Origin: VRUE01 sp035260485
GTDB lineage: Bacteria; Actinomycetota; Thermoleophilia; Solirubrobacterales; 70-9
Reading direction: 5' to 3'
DNA length: 64,000 bases
NCBI GenBank assembly: GCA_035260485.1
Contig: DATFVC010000070.1
Coordinates: forward strand, 1 to 64,000
The notes below the pieces were generated by a model, which worked only from the letters and a program-made list of their open reading frames with translations, was not told where the DNA came from and made no database searches. Positions within the stretch are counted from its first letter, which is position 1. Every line of letters begins with the position of its first letter. Below, piece by piece: positions 20,060-28,127 of the stretch. A program made the translations under genes and the position numbers.

Positions 20060-20593
20060 TTACGCCGCCTGGGCGACGCTCTTTCGAAGTTTCTCCAAGC
20101 GATTGCGAATGCTCGCGTCGAGGACCATGTTGCCGACCTGCAAGACGATGCCACCGAGGACCTCCGGGTCAACCCGGCTTGCCAGATCGACCCTCTGATC
20201 GGTTTGGCGCTCGATCTCCTCACCGATCTTGGCAACCACGGCCGGGTCCAACTCGGTTGCGCTGGTCACGGTCACGTCGATCCGCCGATTCTGCTTCTTC
20301 CACAGCTCCTCGAAATGGCGACGGACGCGGAAGATCTCCGCGGTCCGGTGCTTCTCGATCAGCAGCTCGAGGAAGTTGAGGAACTCGGGGTCGGCGCCCG
20401 CAATCGCGCGCCTCAGCCCGTCTACCTTCTCCGCCGAGGAGAAGTAAGGACTGAAGAAGAAGACCCGCAGCTCGCGGTTCGCGTCGAGGGCGTCGGCGAA
20501 CTGGGCGAGCTCGTCGCGAATCGGATCGAGCTTCCCCTTCTCCTTCGCTACCTCGAACAGCGCCTCCGCGTATACGTGAGCCGGGTCCTGCAT
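20060..20593 (-). CDS. atpH: F1Fo ATP synthase subunit delta
   Basis: The delta subunit joins the peripheral stalk to the top of F1. The 177-residue protein begins MQDPAHVYAEALFEVAKEKG, the usual helical N-terminal domain. It ends with the conserved VDPEVLGGIVLQVGNMVLDAS segment followed by RNRLEKLRKS. ATG 20593 lies 2 bp beyond the atpF stop and has GGAGAG upstream. A much longer in-frame reading backwards through atpF is spurious. Confidence 0.95.
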   Translation of the reverse strand: MQDPAHVYAEALFEVAKEKGKLDPIRDELAQFADALDANRELRVFFFSPYFSSAEKVDGLRRAIAGADPEFLNFLELLIEKHRTAEIFRVRRHFEELWKKQNRRIDVTVTSATELDPAVVAKIGEEIERQTDQRVDLASRVDPEVLGGIVLQVGNMVLDASIRNRLEKLRKSVAQAA

Positions 20594-20595
20594 GC

Positions 20596-21165
20596 CTAGC
20601 TCTCCGCTCCCGAGAGGGAGGTGAAGTCGACCTCGCTGAGCGCCTCCTCGACCAGGCGGCGCTGGTCCTCGGCGGTGAGGCTCTTGCGGGTCACCTTCTC
20701 GGTGGCCAGCACGGTCAGGTCGGCGACCTCCTTGCGGATCTGCTCCAGGGAGCGCCGCGTCTCCGCTTCGATGTCGCGCGTCGCAGCCGCAACCAGCTCC
20801 TCGCGCTTCTCCTTGCCCGCCGCCGCCGCTTCTGCTTCGGCGGTTTCCGCCGCCTTGCGGGCGCGGGCCATGATGTCGTCGGCCTGCTCGCGAGCCTCGG
20901 CGAGGCGGGCTCGGTACTCCTCGAGCAGCTCCTCGGACTCGCGCCGTTGCCGTTCGGCCGCCTCGATCGACTCGGCGATCGCCTTGGCCCGTTTGTCTAG
21001 AGCCTCCTGGATTTTCGGGAAGGCGACCTTGTTCAACACCCACATCGTGAAGAGGAAGAGGACCAGCGTCCAGATCATCAGGCCGAGGCCCGGTGAGACG
21101 AGGAAGCTTCCCCCGCTTTCCCCGGCGGCAAGCGGAAGCGCGGATATGTAGCCGAGAACCTCCAT
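20596..21165 (-). CDS. atpF: F1Fo ATP synthase subunit b
   Basis: The peripheral stalk subunit, 189 residues. It has a single N-terminal membrane span (LGLMIWTLVLFLFTMWVL) followed by KVAFPKIQEALDKRAKAIAE. A long uninterrupted charged, alanine-rich helix then forms the right-handed coiled coil of the b dimer. Only one b gene is present, and there is no b' or b-delta fusion of the mycobacterial type. It starts 4 bp after atpE. Confidence 0.95.
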   Translation of the reverse strand: MEVLGYISALPLAAGESGGSFLVSPGLGLMIWTLVLFLFTMWVLNKVAFPKIQEALDKRAKAIAESIEAAERQRRESEELLEEYRARLAEAREQADDIMARARKAAETAEAEAAAAGKEKREELVAAATRDIEAETRRSLEQIRKEVADLTVLATEKVTRKSLTAEDQRRLVEEALSEVDFTSLSGAES

Positions 21166-21169
21166 TTCC

Positions 21170-21439
21170 CTAGGAGAGGAAGAAGGCGATCAGGCCGAAG
21201 ATGAAGGTGTAGAAGGCGACCGCCTCGGTCAGCGCGAAGCCGAGCCAGCGGATGCTTTCGAGCTCGCTTTTCATCTCGGGCTGGCGGGCGACCGACTCGA
21301 TCTCCTTGCCGAAGATGAAGCCGACGCCGATGCCGGCGCCGATCGAGCCGAGGCCGGCGCCAACGCCGAGGGCGATCGCTTTGCCGGCGCTTTTGACACC
21401 TTCATCGGTGACCGCGGCGGCGACGGGGGACAGATCCAT
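21170..21439 (-). CDS. atpE: F1Fo ATP synthase subunit c
   Basis: The proteolipid ring subunit has 89 residues in two membrane helices. The first helix is glycine-rich (ALGVGAGLGSIGAGIGVGF), the polar loop is KEIESVARQPE, and the second helix has the proton-carrying Glu in FALTEAVAFYTF. The residues flanking Glu (A after E, no Q/S/T sodium ligands visible) suggest H+ rather than Na+ specificity. About 15 extra N-terminal residues precede helix 1. The gap upstream to atpB contains the long inverted repeat E. Confidence 0.95.
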   Translation of the reverse strand: MDLSPVAAAVTDEGVKSAGKAIALGVGAGLGSIGAGIGVGFIFGKEIESVARQPEMKSELESIRWLGFALTEAVAFYTFIFGLIAFFLS

Positions 21440-21465
21440 AGTGAGAACAGTGCTCCTTTTTCTAG

Positions 21466-21626
21466 ATGGTCGATTTCAAATTTACGTGCCCGCGGGGGCG
21501 CGCCTGGCCAAGCTGGGTGGTGTACGTGGTCGCTGCGCGTAGCAGCGCTACGCGCGAGGCCGCGGGCGCCGACCAGCGCCGCGCCAGGCGCGTCATCCGT
21601 GGGTGCGGAAATTTGGAATTGATCAT
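21466..21626. repeat. Long imperfect inverted repeat E between atpB and atpE
   Basis: The left arm starts ATGGTCGATTTCAAATTTAC at 21466. The right arm ends GGAAATTTGGAATTGATCAT at 21626. The arms stay imperfectly complementary for about 47 bp, including GCGCGCCTGGC near 21498 and GCCAGGCGCG near 21583. A perfect 9-bp hairpin, GCGCGTAGC-AGC-GCTACGCGC, sits at the centre (21535-21555). The repeat reaches to within one base of the atpB stop. Confidence 0.75.
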
Positions 21627-22535
21627 TTAGTGGCTTGCGGAGGTCGCTCCGCCGATGTAGATCGCGGTGAGGGTCGAGAAGATAAACGCCTGCAAGGTGG
21701 CCACGAGGCCGACCTCGAAGATGAAGAAGGCGAAAGCGAGCGGGAAGGTGAGGGCGCCGAGCGCGGCGATCCCGAGCAGCACGGCGAGCCCGCCGCCCAT
21801 GAAGAGCAGCAGCAGGTGGCCGGCGAGAATGTTGGCGAAGAGACGCACGGAGAGAGAGATCAGCCGCACGAAGTGCGAGATCACCTCGATCAGGAAGATC
21901 GCCGCCTTGCCGAACGGGCTCATTTCCTCCAGGCCCGGGGGGAGCCAGCTGGCGAAGTAGGCGAAGAAGCCCTTGGCCCGGATCCCTTCGACGTGGTAGG
22001 AGATCCAGACCACCAGCGTGAGGACGAGAGGGATCGAGATGTTCGCGGTCGCGGCGTAGATCGCAAAGGCCGGGATCTGCAGGCCGAAGATGTCGACGGT
22101 GTGCTCGGTGTTGATCGGCAGCGGCAGGAAGCCGATCATGTTCGAGAACCAGATGAAGAAGAAGAGGGCGCCTAGGAAGGGAAACCAGCGCGTCGCCGTC
22201 TTGGTGTCGAGATTGCCACCGGTGATGTTGTTTTTGGTCAGGTCGTAGGCGAGCTCGACGGCGGTCTGCACCCGGTTCGGCTTCTGATGCATGCGGCGCG
22301 AGATCCAGGTCATCGTGAAGATCGTCAAGCCGCTGGCGATGGCGAGGTAGAGGACGGCCTTGTTGATGCTGAGGTCGAGGCTGCCGAGGTGAATCGGCAC
22401 CCATTCTTCGAGTTTGAACTCGTTCTGGGGCTTGAACTCTTCGTTCTTGCCGGCGTTGCCGAAGATCAGCAGCATCGCGATCGCGATCGCGAAGTAGGCG
22501 CCGAAACCGATCAGGACTTTGCTTTTCGTCCTCAT
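21627..22535 (-). CDS. atpB: F1Fo ATP synthase subunit a
   Basis: The membrane stator that carries the proton half-channels, 302 residues with five or six predicted helices. The essential Arg lies in LISLSVRLFANILAGH. WFPFLGALFFFIWFSNMIG and the C-terminal LQAFIFSTLTAIYIGGA are family signatures. The gene overlaps the small upstream membrane-protein gene by 4 bp (ATGA), so the two are translationally coupled. Confidence 0.95.
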   Translation of the reverse strand: MRTKSKVLIGFGAYFAIAIAMLLIFGNAGKNEEFKPQNEFKLEEWVPIHLGSLDLSINKAVLYLAIASGLTIFTMTWISRRMHQKPNRVQTAVELAYDLTKNNITGGNLDTKTATRWFPFLGALFFFIWFSNMIGFLPLPINTEHTVDIFGLQIPAFAIYAATANISIPLVLTLVVWISYHVEGIRAKGFFAYFASWLPPGLEEMSPFGKAAIFLIEVISHFVRLISLSVRLFANILAGHLLLLFMGGGLAVLLGIAALGALTFPLAFAFFIFEVGLVATLQAFIFSTLTAIYIGGATSASH

Positions 22536-22912
22536 GGGGCCTTGATCTCCCGCGCCTCGGGCTCGAGCAGGTAGACGAGACCCTGCGCGGCGAAGGAGAC
22601 GGTGAAGAGGACGAGCAGCAGCAGCGCGGCTGCCAGGCCGGCTTCGCGCTCGGCGATACCGACCAGAAGAACAGCGGTCACCATCAGCCAGACCCGCCCC
22701 AGGGCCGTCGCCGCGACGGTCCCCATCGCCTTCTGGCGGTTGCCGTGGGCCAATTCGCTGCTGACACGGCGAGCGGCGAGCAGCTGAATTCCCCGCTGTG
22801 CGAGCCAGGCTCCCGCGGCCACGGCGTAGCCGAGCAGGGGCAGCCCCCCGAGCACGAAGACGGCAAGGGCGGCGGCTAGCACCAGGAGATCGACATGCTT
22901 GGGAGGAGACAT
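22532..22912 (-). CDS. Small membrane protein at the head of the atp operon (AtpI-like)
   Basis: A 126-residue hydrophobic protein with about four predicted membrane spans (VDLLVLAAALAVFVLGGLPL, LGYAVAAGAWLAQ, VWLMVTAVLLVGI, AALLLLVLFTVSFAAQG). Position and 4-bp overlap with atpB match the AtpI/subunit I slot, whose members assist c-ring assembly or Mg2+ handling. Sequence resemblance to characterised AtpI is not strong, so the name is positional. ATG 22912 (MSPPKHVDLL) is preferred over an in-frame start at 23017, whose extra 35 residues are hydrophilic and unlike the rest. Confidence 0.7.
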   Translation of the reverse strand: MSPPKHVDLLVLAAALAVFVLGGLPLLGYAVAAGAWLAQRGIQLLAARRVSSELAHGNRQKAMGTVAATALGRVWLMVTAVLLVGIAEREAGLAAALLLLVLFTVSFAAQGLVYLLEPEAREIKAP

Positions 22913-23036
22913 AACACCGCCCGTCTCATGCTGAGCGGGCGGATCAGCGACTATATCCGAAAGGGCCGTCGATCCGCTTTGTAGAGCCAGTTCGTGAGCC
23001 TTGTCACAACCTCGCACAAAGTCTGGGGAGGGTCTT

Positions 23037-24293
23037 TCAGCGGTCCGGCTCGACTGCCTCGAACTCGCCGGTCTCGGGATCTACCACCGGGAAGCTGCCC
23101 GTCTCCAACTCGCGGGCGACCGCCAGGTCGACCTGCTCGGCGGGCGGCGCCGGACGGCCGGCGTCGCGGCGGATGCTGACCAGCTGGCGCAGCCGCACGC
23201 GGCGCAGGCTGAGGATCTCGAGCACCTCGACCAGATAGACGCTCGCCCCCAGCGCGAGCAGGCCGAAGACAGCCATTACCGCGCTCCAGAAGACGTTGAA
23301 GTGGCCGTGGTTATCGCTGTAGGGGACGAAGCGCAAGGCCAGCGCGACGGCGGCCATGACGAAGGTCCAGCCATAGAGGTAGGCGAGCGTGCGCCGTTGC
23401 GAGAAGCCGATGTCGGCCATGCGGTGATGAAAGTGCCAGCGATCGGCGCGGTAGATCGGGCGGCGGTACTTAAGCCGCTTCGCCACCACGAAGCCGGTGT
23501 CGAGGATCGGCACGGTGAGGATGATCAGCGGCAGGAAGAGGGCGATGACCGCGTTCGTCTTCAGCGCTCCCTGCACGGCGACGACGCCCAGCAAGAAGCC
23601 GAGCAGGTTGGAGCCGGTGTCCCCCATGAAGGTCTTGGCCGGCGGGAAGCCATGACGGAGGAAACCGAGCGAAGCGCCGGCGGTGAGCGCGGCGAGGACG
23701 CCGGCGGCGTTGCGCTCCAGCGAGAGGGCGATCACGGCAAGGGCGACGCCGGAGATGACGCAGACCCCGGCGGCGAGCCCGTCGACGCCGTCGATCAGGT
23801 TGATCACGTTGATTACGGCGACGATGCCGACCACGGTGCCGACGTCGCCGAGTGAGATCGTGCCGCCGCCGGGAAGGCCGAGCAGGTCGACGGAGCCGGG
23901 GTTGAGCTGGCCGAGGAAGGGAAAGGTGAAGCTTTCGACCGTGACGCCGGCGGTGACTGGGATCACGACCGCGACGGTCTGGCCGATGAGCTTGGTCGCC
24001 GCGCCGAGGTCATAGACGTCGTCGAGGACACCGATCGCCGTGATCGCCACGGCGCCGGCGAGAATCGCTCGCGTCTCGGCGTCCCAGGGCAGCCAGACCA
24101 GGGCGGCGATCAGGACCCCGGCGAAAATCGCCAGGCCGCCCAGTTTCGGCGTCGGCACCTCGTGCAGCGAGCGCACTCCGGGCAGGTCGATCGCGCCGGC
24201 GCGACGGGCGAGGCGGATCGTCGACGGCACCAGGAGCAGGGTCACGATCCCCGCGACGAGGAAAGCGAGGAGGGCTTCGACCGACGCCGGCAT
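23037..24293 (-). CDS. MraY/WecA-family undecaprenyl-phosphate sugar-1-phosphate transferase
   Basis: This polytopic membrane enzyme of 418 residues moves a UDP-linked sugar-1-phosphate to undecaprenyl phosphate, starting lipid-linked glycan synthesis. Conserved cytoplasmic motifs are GVLDDVYDLG, NLIDGVDGLAAG, FMGDTGSNLLGF and RWHFHHRM, the last typical of the WecA/TagO branch rather than MraY. About ten membrane helices are visible. After the last span there is a 70-residue cytoplasmic tail ending FEAVEPDR. It lies near AsnB, a sugar transferase and a DUF354 protein, consistent with an envelope glycan locus. Confidence 0.88.
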   Translation of the reverse strand: MPASVEALLAFLVAGIVTLLLVPSTIRLARRAGAIDLPGVRSLHEVPTPKLGGLAIFAGVLIAALVWLPWDAETRAILAGAVAITAIGVLDDVYDLGAATKLIGQTVAVVIPVTAGVTVESFTFPFLGQLNPGSVDLLGLPGGGTISLGDVGTVVGIVAVINVINLIDGVDGLAAGVCVISGVALAVIALSLERNAAGVLAALTAGASLGFLRHGFPPAKTFMGDTGSNLLGFLLGVVAVQGALKTNAVIALFLPLIILTVPILDTGFVVAKRLKYRRPIYRADRWHFHHRMADIGFSQRRTLAYLYGWTFVMAAVALALRFVPYSDNHGHFNVFWSAVMAVFGLLALGASVYLVEVLEILSLRRVRLRQLVSIRRDAGRPAPPAEQVDLAVARELETGSFPVVDPETGEFEAVEPDR

Positions 24294-24302
24294 CGATCCA
24301 GG

Positions 24303-24469
24303 CTAGTGCCTTGTCCCGCAACGCAGGATCGGAGATGACGGTCCCAGATCGTCGCCATACGGCGTCCTCAGTCGCCCAAATAGAGCTGCTATTTGGGCTC
24401 CCTGCGTCCTTGTCTGGCGACGCCTGGCCCGCGTCATTTCTCGGCCCACGTCACGAGACAAGACACTAG
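24303..24469. repeat. Nested inverted repeat D filling the asnB-wecA-like gap
   Basis: Outer arms CTAGTGCCTTGTCCCG (24303-24318) and CGAGACAAGACACTAG (24454-24469) pair with two mismatches. A second layer pairs GAGATGACG with CGTCATTTCTC. The centre is a perfect hairpin, GCCCAAATAG-AGCTG-CTATTTGGGC, at 24374-24398. The right arm contains the asnB stop codon. No reading frame or T-tract is seen. Confidence 0.7.
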
Positions 24470-26331
24470 TTCGCGTACCTGTCGAACCAGAGCGTGAAGG
24501 CGATCAGTCCCCAGAGCTGGCGGCTGAGATCCTCGCGGCCGGAGCAGTGGCGATCCAGCAGGCCGGTGACCACAGCCGGATCGAGCCAGCCCTGCCGCGA
24601 CAGCGTCTCGGCGCTGAGCACGTCGTGCGCGAATCCACGCAGTGGCCCTCGCAGCCAGGCGGCCACCGGAATCGAGAATCCCTGCTTCGGGCCGCGCAGG
24701 ACCTCCTTCGGCAGCAGCGGCGCCAGGGCGCGGCGCAGCAGCCGCTTCTTAGCGAGGCCGCGGACCTTGAGCGGGGTCGCCAGGCCGAGCGCCATCGAGG
24801 CGACCTCGTTGTCGAGAAAGGGAACACGCAGCTCCAGCGAGTGCGCCATGCTCGAGCGGTCGGTCTTGACCAGCAGGTCGTCGACCAGATAGATGCCAAG
24901 ATCGACGTCCTGCAGACGGGCCAGCGGCTCCGCCCCCACGGTCTCCGCGTAGCGCTCGCGGTAGAGGTCGACTGGGTCCCAGCCAGGGTCCTGATTCCCC
25001 AGCAGCGAGGCCTGGAGCTGCCGGGAGAAGATCTCCTTCCAGGCGTGGTGGCGCTCGAGCGGCGATAGGTGGGCGCCCCGTGCGAAGCGCTTTGCTTTGT
25101 AGTCGAGGCTGACCTTGGAGTCGGAGCTGGGCAGCCGCTCGGCCAAGGGCGCGGCAAGCGCGGCGAGGCGACCGATGCGCGGCGCGAGCAGGTCGGCCAC
25201 ATAGGTGTAATAGCCGCCGAACAGCTCGTCGCCGCCCTCGCCGGAGAGGGCGACCTTGACCTCCCCCGCCGCCAGCTCGGAGACGAGGTAGGTCGGCAGC
25301 GCCGAGGAGTCGCCGAAGGGCTCGTCGAAGGCCTCAACCAGCTTCGGCAGGAGCTCGACCGCGTCGGGCCGGAGGACGATCTCGTGGTGCTCGGCGCCGT
25401 AGCGCTCGGCGACGAGCCGCGCCCGATCGAGCTCGTCGAAGCTCGACTCCTCGAAACCGACCGAGAAGGTCTTGACCGGGTCGGCCTGCTCGCCCGCCGC
25501 GAGCGCCACGATCCCCGCCGAATCGACCCCGCCCGAGAGCAGCACCCCGACCGGCACGTCGGCGACGAGGTGGGCGCGGATCGAGCCGCGCAGGGTCTCG
25601 CGCAGCTCGCCGGCCAGCTCCGCCTCGGGGCGGCGCCTGACCTGCCCGGCCTCGACCGGCGCCGGGCGCGCGTACCGCCTCTGGGTCAGCTCGCCATCGC
25701 GCCAGATCGCCAGCGTGCCCTGCGGCAGCTTGCGCGCCTCGGCGAAGATCGTCAGCGGCGCCGGGATCGAGTTGAAGGCGAGGTAGGCGGCGACAGCCTG
25801 GGGGTCGATCCGACGCGAGAAGCCGGGCTGCTCGAGCATCGCCTTCAGCTCCGATGCGAATGACAGCATCCCCTCGGCGAGCCGGTAGTAGAGCGGCTTG
25901 ACCCCAAAGCGGTCACGGGCCAGCAGCAGACGGCGCTCGCGGCCGTCCCAAAGCGCGATGGCGAACATCCCCCGTAGGCGCTCGACGAATGCGTCGCCGT
26001 GCTCCTCATATAGATGAACAAGGACCTCGGTATCCGAGGCGGTGGCGAATCGGTGCCCGCGCCGCTCCAGCTCGCCGCGCAGCTCGCGGTAGTTGTAGAT
26101 CTCGCCGTTCTGGACGACGGTGACGCTGCCGTCCTCGTTGGAGATCGGCTGATCGCCGTGCTCGAGGTCGATGATCGAGAGTCGCCGCATCGCCAAGGCG
26201 ACCCCACCCTCGTGAAATAGGCCATCGCTGTCTGGCCCGCGATGCGTCAGCCGCGAGTTCATCGCCTTCACGGTCTCGACATCCGCCACCGCGCCGCGTC
26301 CGGCGACGGCCATTCCACAAATCCCACACAT
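24466..26331 (-). CDS. asnB: Glutamine-hydrolysing asparagine synthase (AsnB family)
   Basis: The enzyme amidates aspartate, or in glycan loci a sugar acid or other carboxylate, using glutamine and ATP. The 621-residue protein begins MCGICGM, so Cys2 is the glutaminase nucleophile after Met removal. RLSIIDLEHGDQPISNEDGS and NGEIYNYREL complete the Ntn-type domain. The synthetase domain has the PP-loop VLLSGGVDSAGI and SGEGGDELFGGYY. It lies between a WecA-like transferase and an undecaprenyl sugar transferase, so it may modify a surface polysaccharide. General asparagine synthesis is equally possible. Confidence 0.9.
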   Translation of the reverse strand: MCGICGMAVAGRGAVADVETVKAMNSRLTHRGPDSDGLFHEGGVALAMRRLSIIDLEHGDQPISNEDGSVTVVQNGEIYNYRELRGELERRGHRFATASDTEVLVHLYEEHGDAFVERLRGMFAIALWDGRERRLLLARDRFGVKPLYYRLAEGMLSFASELKAMLEQPGFSRRIDPQAVAAYLAFNSIPAPLTIFAEARKLPQGTLAIWRDGELTQRRYARPAPVEAGQVRRRPEAELAGELRETLRGSIRAHLVADVPVGVLLSGGVDSAGIVALAAGEQADPVKTFSVGFEESSFDELDRARLVAERYGAEHHEIVLRPDAVELLPKLVEAFDEPFGDSSALPTYLVSELAAGEVKVALSGEGGDELFGGYYTYVADLLAPRIGRLAALAAPLAERLPSSDSKVSLDYKAKRFARGAHLSPLERHHAWKEIFSRQLQASLLGNQDPGWDPVDLYRERYAETVGAEPLARLQDVDLGIYLVDDLLVKTDRSSMAHSLELRVPFLDNEVASMALGLATPLKVRGLAKKRLLRRALAPLLPKEVLRGPKQGFSIPVAAWLRGPLRGFAHDVLSAETLSRQGWLDPAVVTGLLDRHCSGREDLSRQLWGLIAFTLWFDRYAN

Positions 26332-26357
26332 GCGCGGCAGTCTCGCAGTCCCAAACA

Positions 26358-26407
26358 GACGTGCCGGGAGTTATGCACCTATATGGACCGCTAACTCCCG
26401 GCACGTC
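26358..26407. repeat. Hairpin family B, copy 1
   Basis: Perfect 16-bp arms, GACGTGCCGGGAGTTA at 26358-26373 and its complement at 26392-26407, flank an 18-nt loop. Read on the minus strand, the loop contains GCGGTCCATATAGGTGC. It lies between asnB and the sugar transferase, both minus strand, 3 bp from the latter's stop. Confidence 0.75.
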
Positions 26408-26409
26408 CC

Positions 26410-27003
26410 CTAGTCGGGGGCGGCAGGGCCGCGGCCGAGGACCTTGACCACCGTGGCCATGAGGACGCTGATGTAGAGGGAGACCGAGCGGTCGGCGATG
26501 TACTCCATGTCGTGGGCGAGCTTGTCTGCCCATGACTCCTCGCGGGTCATCCGCGTCTGGGCGAAGCCGGTGACACCGGGGCGGACGACGAGCCGCTGCC
26601 AGTACTGGGGGATCTCCTCGCAGAGCTCGGTGAAGAAGGCCGGCCGGATCGGTCGCGGACCGACCACCGCCATGTCCCCCCGCAGCACGTTCCACAGCTG
26701 CGGCACCTCGTCGAGATGGATCGCACGCAGCAGGCGACCGATCCGGGTCACCTCGAGTTCGGTGCGGCGCGACAGCTCCTCCCCCAGATACGGCCCCAGG
26801 CGATCCTCCGCATCCGGCCTGAGGGTACGTAACTTGTACATGCGGAAGAGCCGCCCAGACCAGCCCACACGAGCACCGTGGTAGAAGAGCGGCCGGCCGG
26901 AGGTCAGCACGATTGCGAGCGCGGTCAGCGCCAGCAGCGGCGAGAGCACCAAAAGGAAGGTCGCCGAGATCATGATGTCGAGGCCGCGCAGGACCCGGTC
27001 CAC
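26410..27003 (-). CDS. Undecaprenyl-phosphate sugar transferase (bacterial sugar transferase family)
   Basis: A 197-residue protein with one N-terminal membrane segment (ISATFLLVLSPLLALTALAI). The catalytic domain follows, with FRMYKLRTLRPDAE, LRAIHLDEVPQLWNVLRGDM and VVGPRPIRP, all diagnostic of WbaP/PglC-type phosphoglycosyl transferases. They load the first sugar phosphate on the lipid carrier. GTG 27003 is the only canonical start. However, the frame stays open 43 codons upstream with protein-like sequence (ADVQAELEHFIALAGDGESR) and no ATG, GTG or TTG, so the true N-terminus may be longer and use CTG. Confidence 0.85.
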   Translation of the reverse strand: MDRVLRGLDIMISATFLLVLSPLLALTALAIVLTSGRPLFYHGARVGWSGRLFRMYKLRTLRPDAEDRLGPYLGEELSRRTELEVTRIGRLLRAIHLDEVPQLWNVLRGDMAVVGPRPIRPAFFTELCEEIPQYWQRLVVRPGVTGFAQTRMTREESWADKLAHDMEYIADRSVSLYISVLMATVVKVLGRGPAAPD

Positions 27004-27082
27004 GGGCCGCGACTCGCCGTCTCCGGCGAGCGCGATGAAGTGCTCCAGCTCGGCCTGGACGTCTGCGGGCAGAGCGAGAGAG

Positions 27083-28123
27083 TCAGCTCGAGATGTGGCT
27101 TGCCGCGGGATGGTCGGCTCCGACGGTACCTAGGATCGTCTCGACGAGGAGATTAGGGTCCCGCCTGGTCGGAGTCGCGTCGGCGGTGCGCTTCTCGAGC
27201 TGGATCGCGCGGGGGTCGGTCAACGGCCGCAGCCGGCCGGAGCGGATCAGCGCTTCGTCGACCCCGCCAAGGCGGCCGCCGTAGGTCGTGTACACGGGCG
27301 TGCCGAGCGCCGCCGCCTCGCGGTTCATCGTGCCACCGGCGGAAACGACCAGGTCGGCGAGGGCGACCAGGCTCTGCGCCTCGACCGCCCCCGGCGGCAG
27401 GATCAGCGAGGGCAGCGCCAGGCTCTCGACCAGCTCGCGCTGGGCCTGGGTGCGGGGCAGGACGATCGCGTGCACTCCGCCGTCGTTGCCAAGCCGATCC
27501 AGAACCTTGGGGAAGAGCGGGTTCGACTTGCGGTGGTAGAGGGAGACGTCGGGTGGAGGACGGACAACGACGACGACGCGCCCGGTATCGACCGAGAGTC
27601 GCTTCAGCGCATCCGGGTCGGGCTCGAAGTCGTAGAGGTAGTACTCCTCCTTCAGCCCTGGATAGGCGAAGAGCTTCCCGGGTCCGACCCCGAAGCGGCG
27701 CAGCCGCTCGGCCGGGACCGAGTCGGGGAACATCACCCGCCTGGCGAGGCGACAGCCGATCCGGTGCTGGGTGACCGCGTACTCGTAGTCGTGCATGTTG
27801 GCCTCGGGCACGCCGAGCAACCGCGCCGCAATCGCCAGGTCGTTGGAGCCGTGGGCGAGGGCAAGATCGAAGGAGCGGCCGCGGCCGAAGCCGATCATCG
27901 CCGTCGTGCGAGCGCCGAGCCGCTGCGCCTTGCGCAACCGCGAGGCGCCGCCGTGGCGACCGATCGGGGTGTGCTCCATTCCGTGCAGCTCGAGCAGCGC
28001 CTGGGTCTGCGCGTAGTCGCGCGAGGTGACCTCGATCGTGTGGCCCTGTTCGCGCAGCCGCTCGATGATCGGGCGCAGCACCAGCACGTGAGCCGGTGCG
28101 CTCATGTCCACCCAGATCTTCAA
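27083..28123 (-). CDS. DUF354 family protein, glycosyltransferase-B-like fold
   Basis: A 346-residue protein opening MKIWVDMSAPAHVLVLRPII, the DUF354 signature. It has a two-Rossmann layout resembling UDP-GlcNAc 2-epimerase and MurG. VVVVRPPPDVSLYHRK starts the second domain, and VVSAGGTMNREAAALGTPVY is the putative nucleotide-sugar loop. No biochemical function is settled for the family. Archaeal and bacterial members lie in polysaccharide loci, as here between glyA and a sugar transferase. The gene starts 4 bp after the glyA stop, so they are probably cotranscribed. Confidence 0.8.
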   Translation of the reverse strand: MKIWVDMSAPAHVLVLRPIIERLREQGHTIEVTSRDYAQTQALLELHGMEHTPIGRHGGASRLRKAQRLGARTTAMIGFGRGRSFDLALAHGSNDLAIAARLLGVPEANMHDYEYAVTQHRIGCRLARRVMFPDSVPAERLRRFGVGPGKLFAYPGLKEEYYLYDFEPDPDALKRLSVDTGRVVVVVRPPPDVSLYHRKSNPLFPKVLDRLGNDGGVHAIVLPRTQAQRELVESLALPSLILPPGAVEAQSLVALADLVVSAGGTMNREAAALGTPVYTTYGGRLGGVDEALIRSGRLRPLTDPRAIQLEKRTADATPTRRDPNLLVETILGTVGADHPAASHISS

Positions 28124-28127
28124 CTGC

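Noticed and set aside
20060..21043. 327-residue atpH reading that would resemble a b-delta fusion
   Set aside because: The upstream part is the wrong frame of atpF; the mycobacterial b-delta fusion pattern is not present, and a separate intact atpF is.
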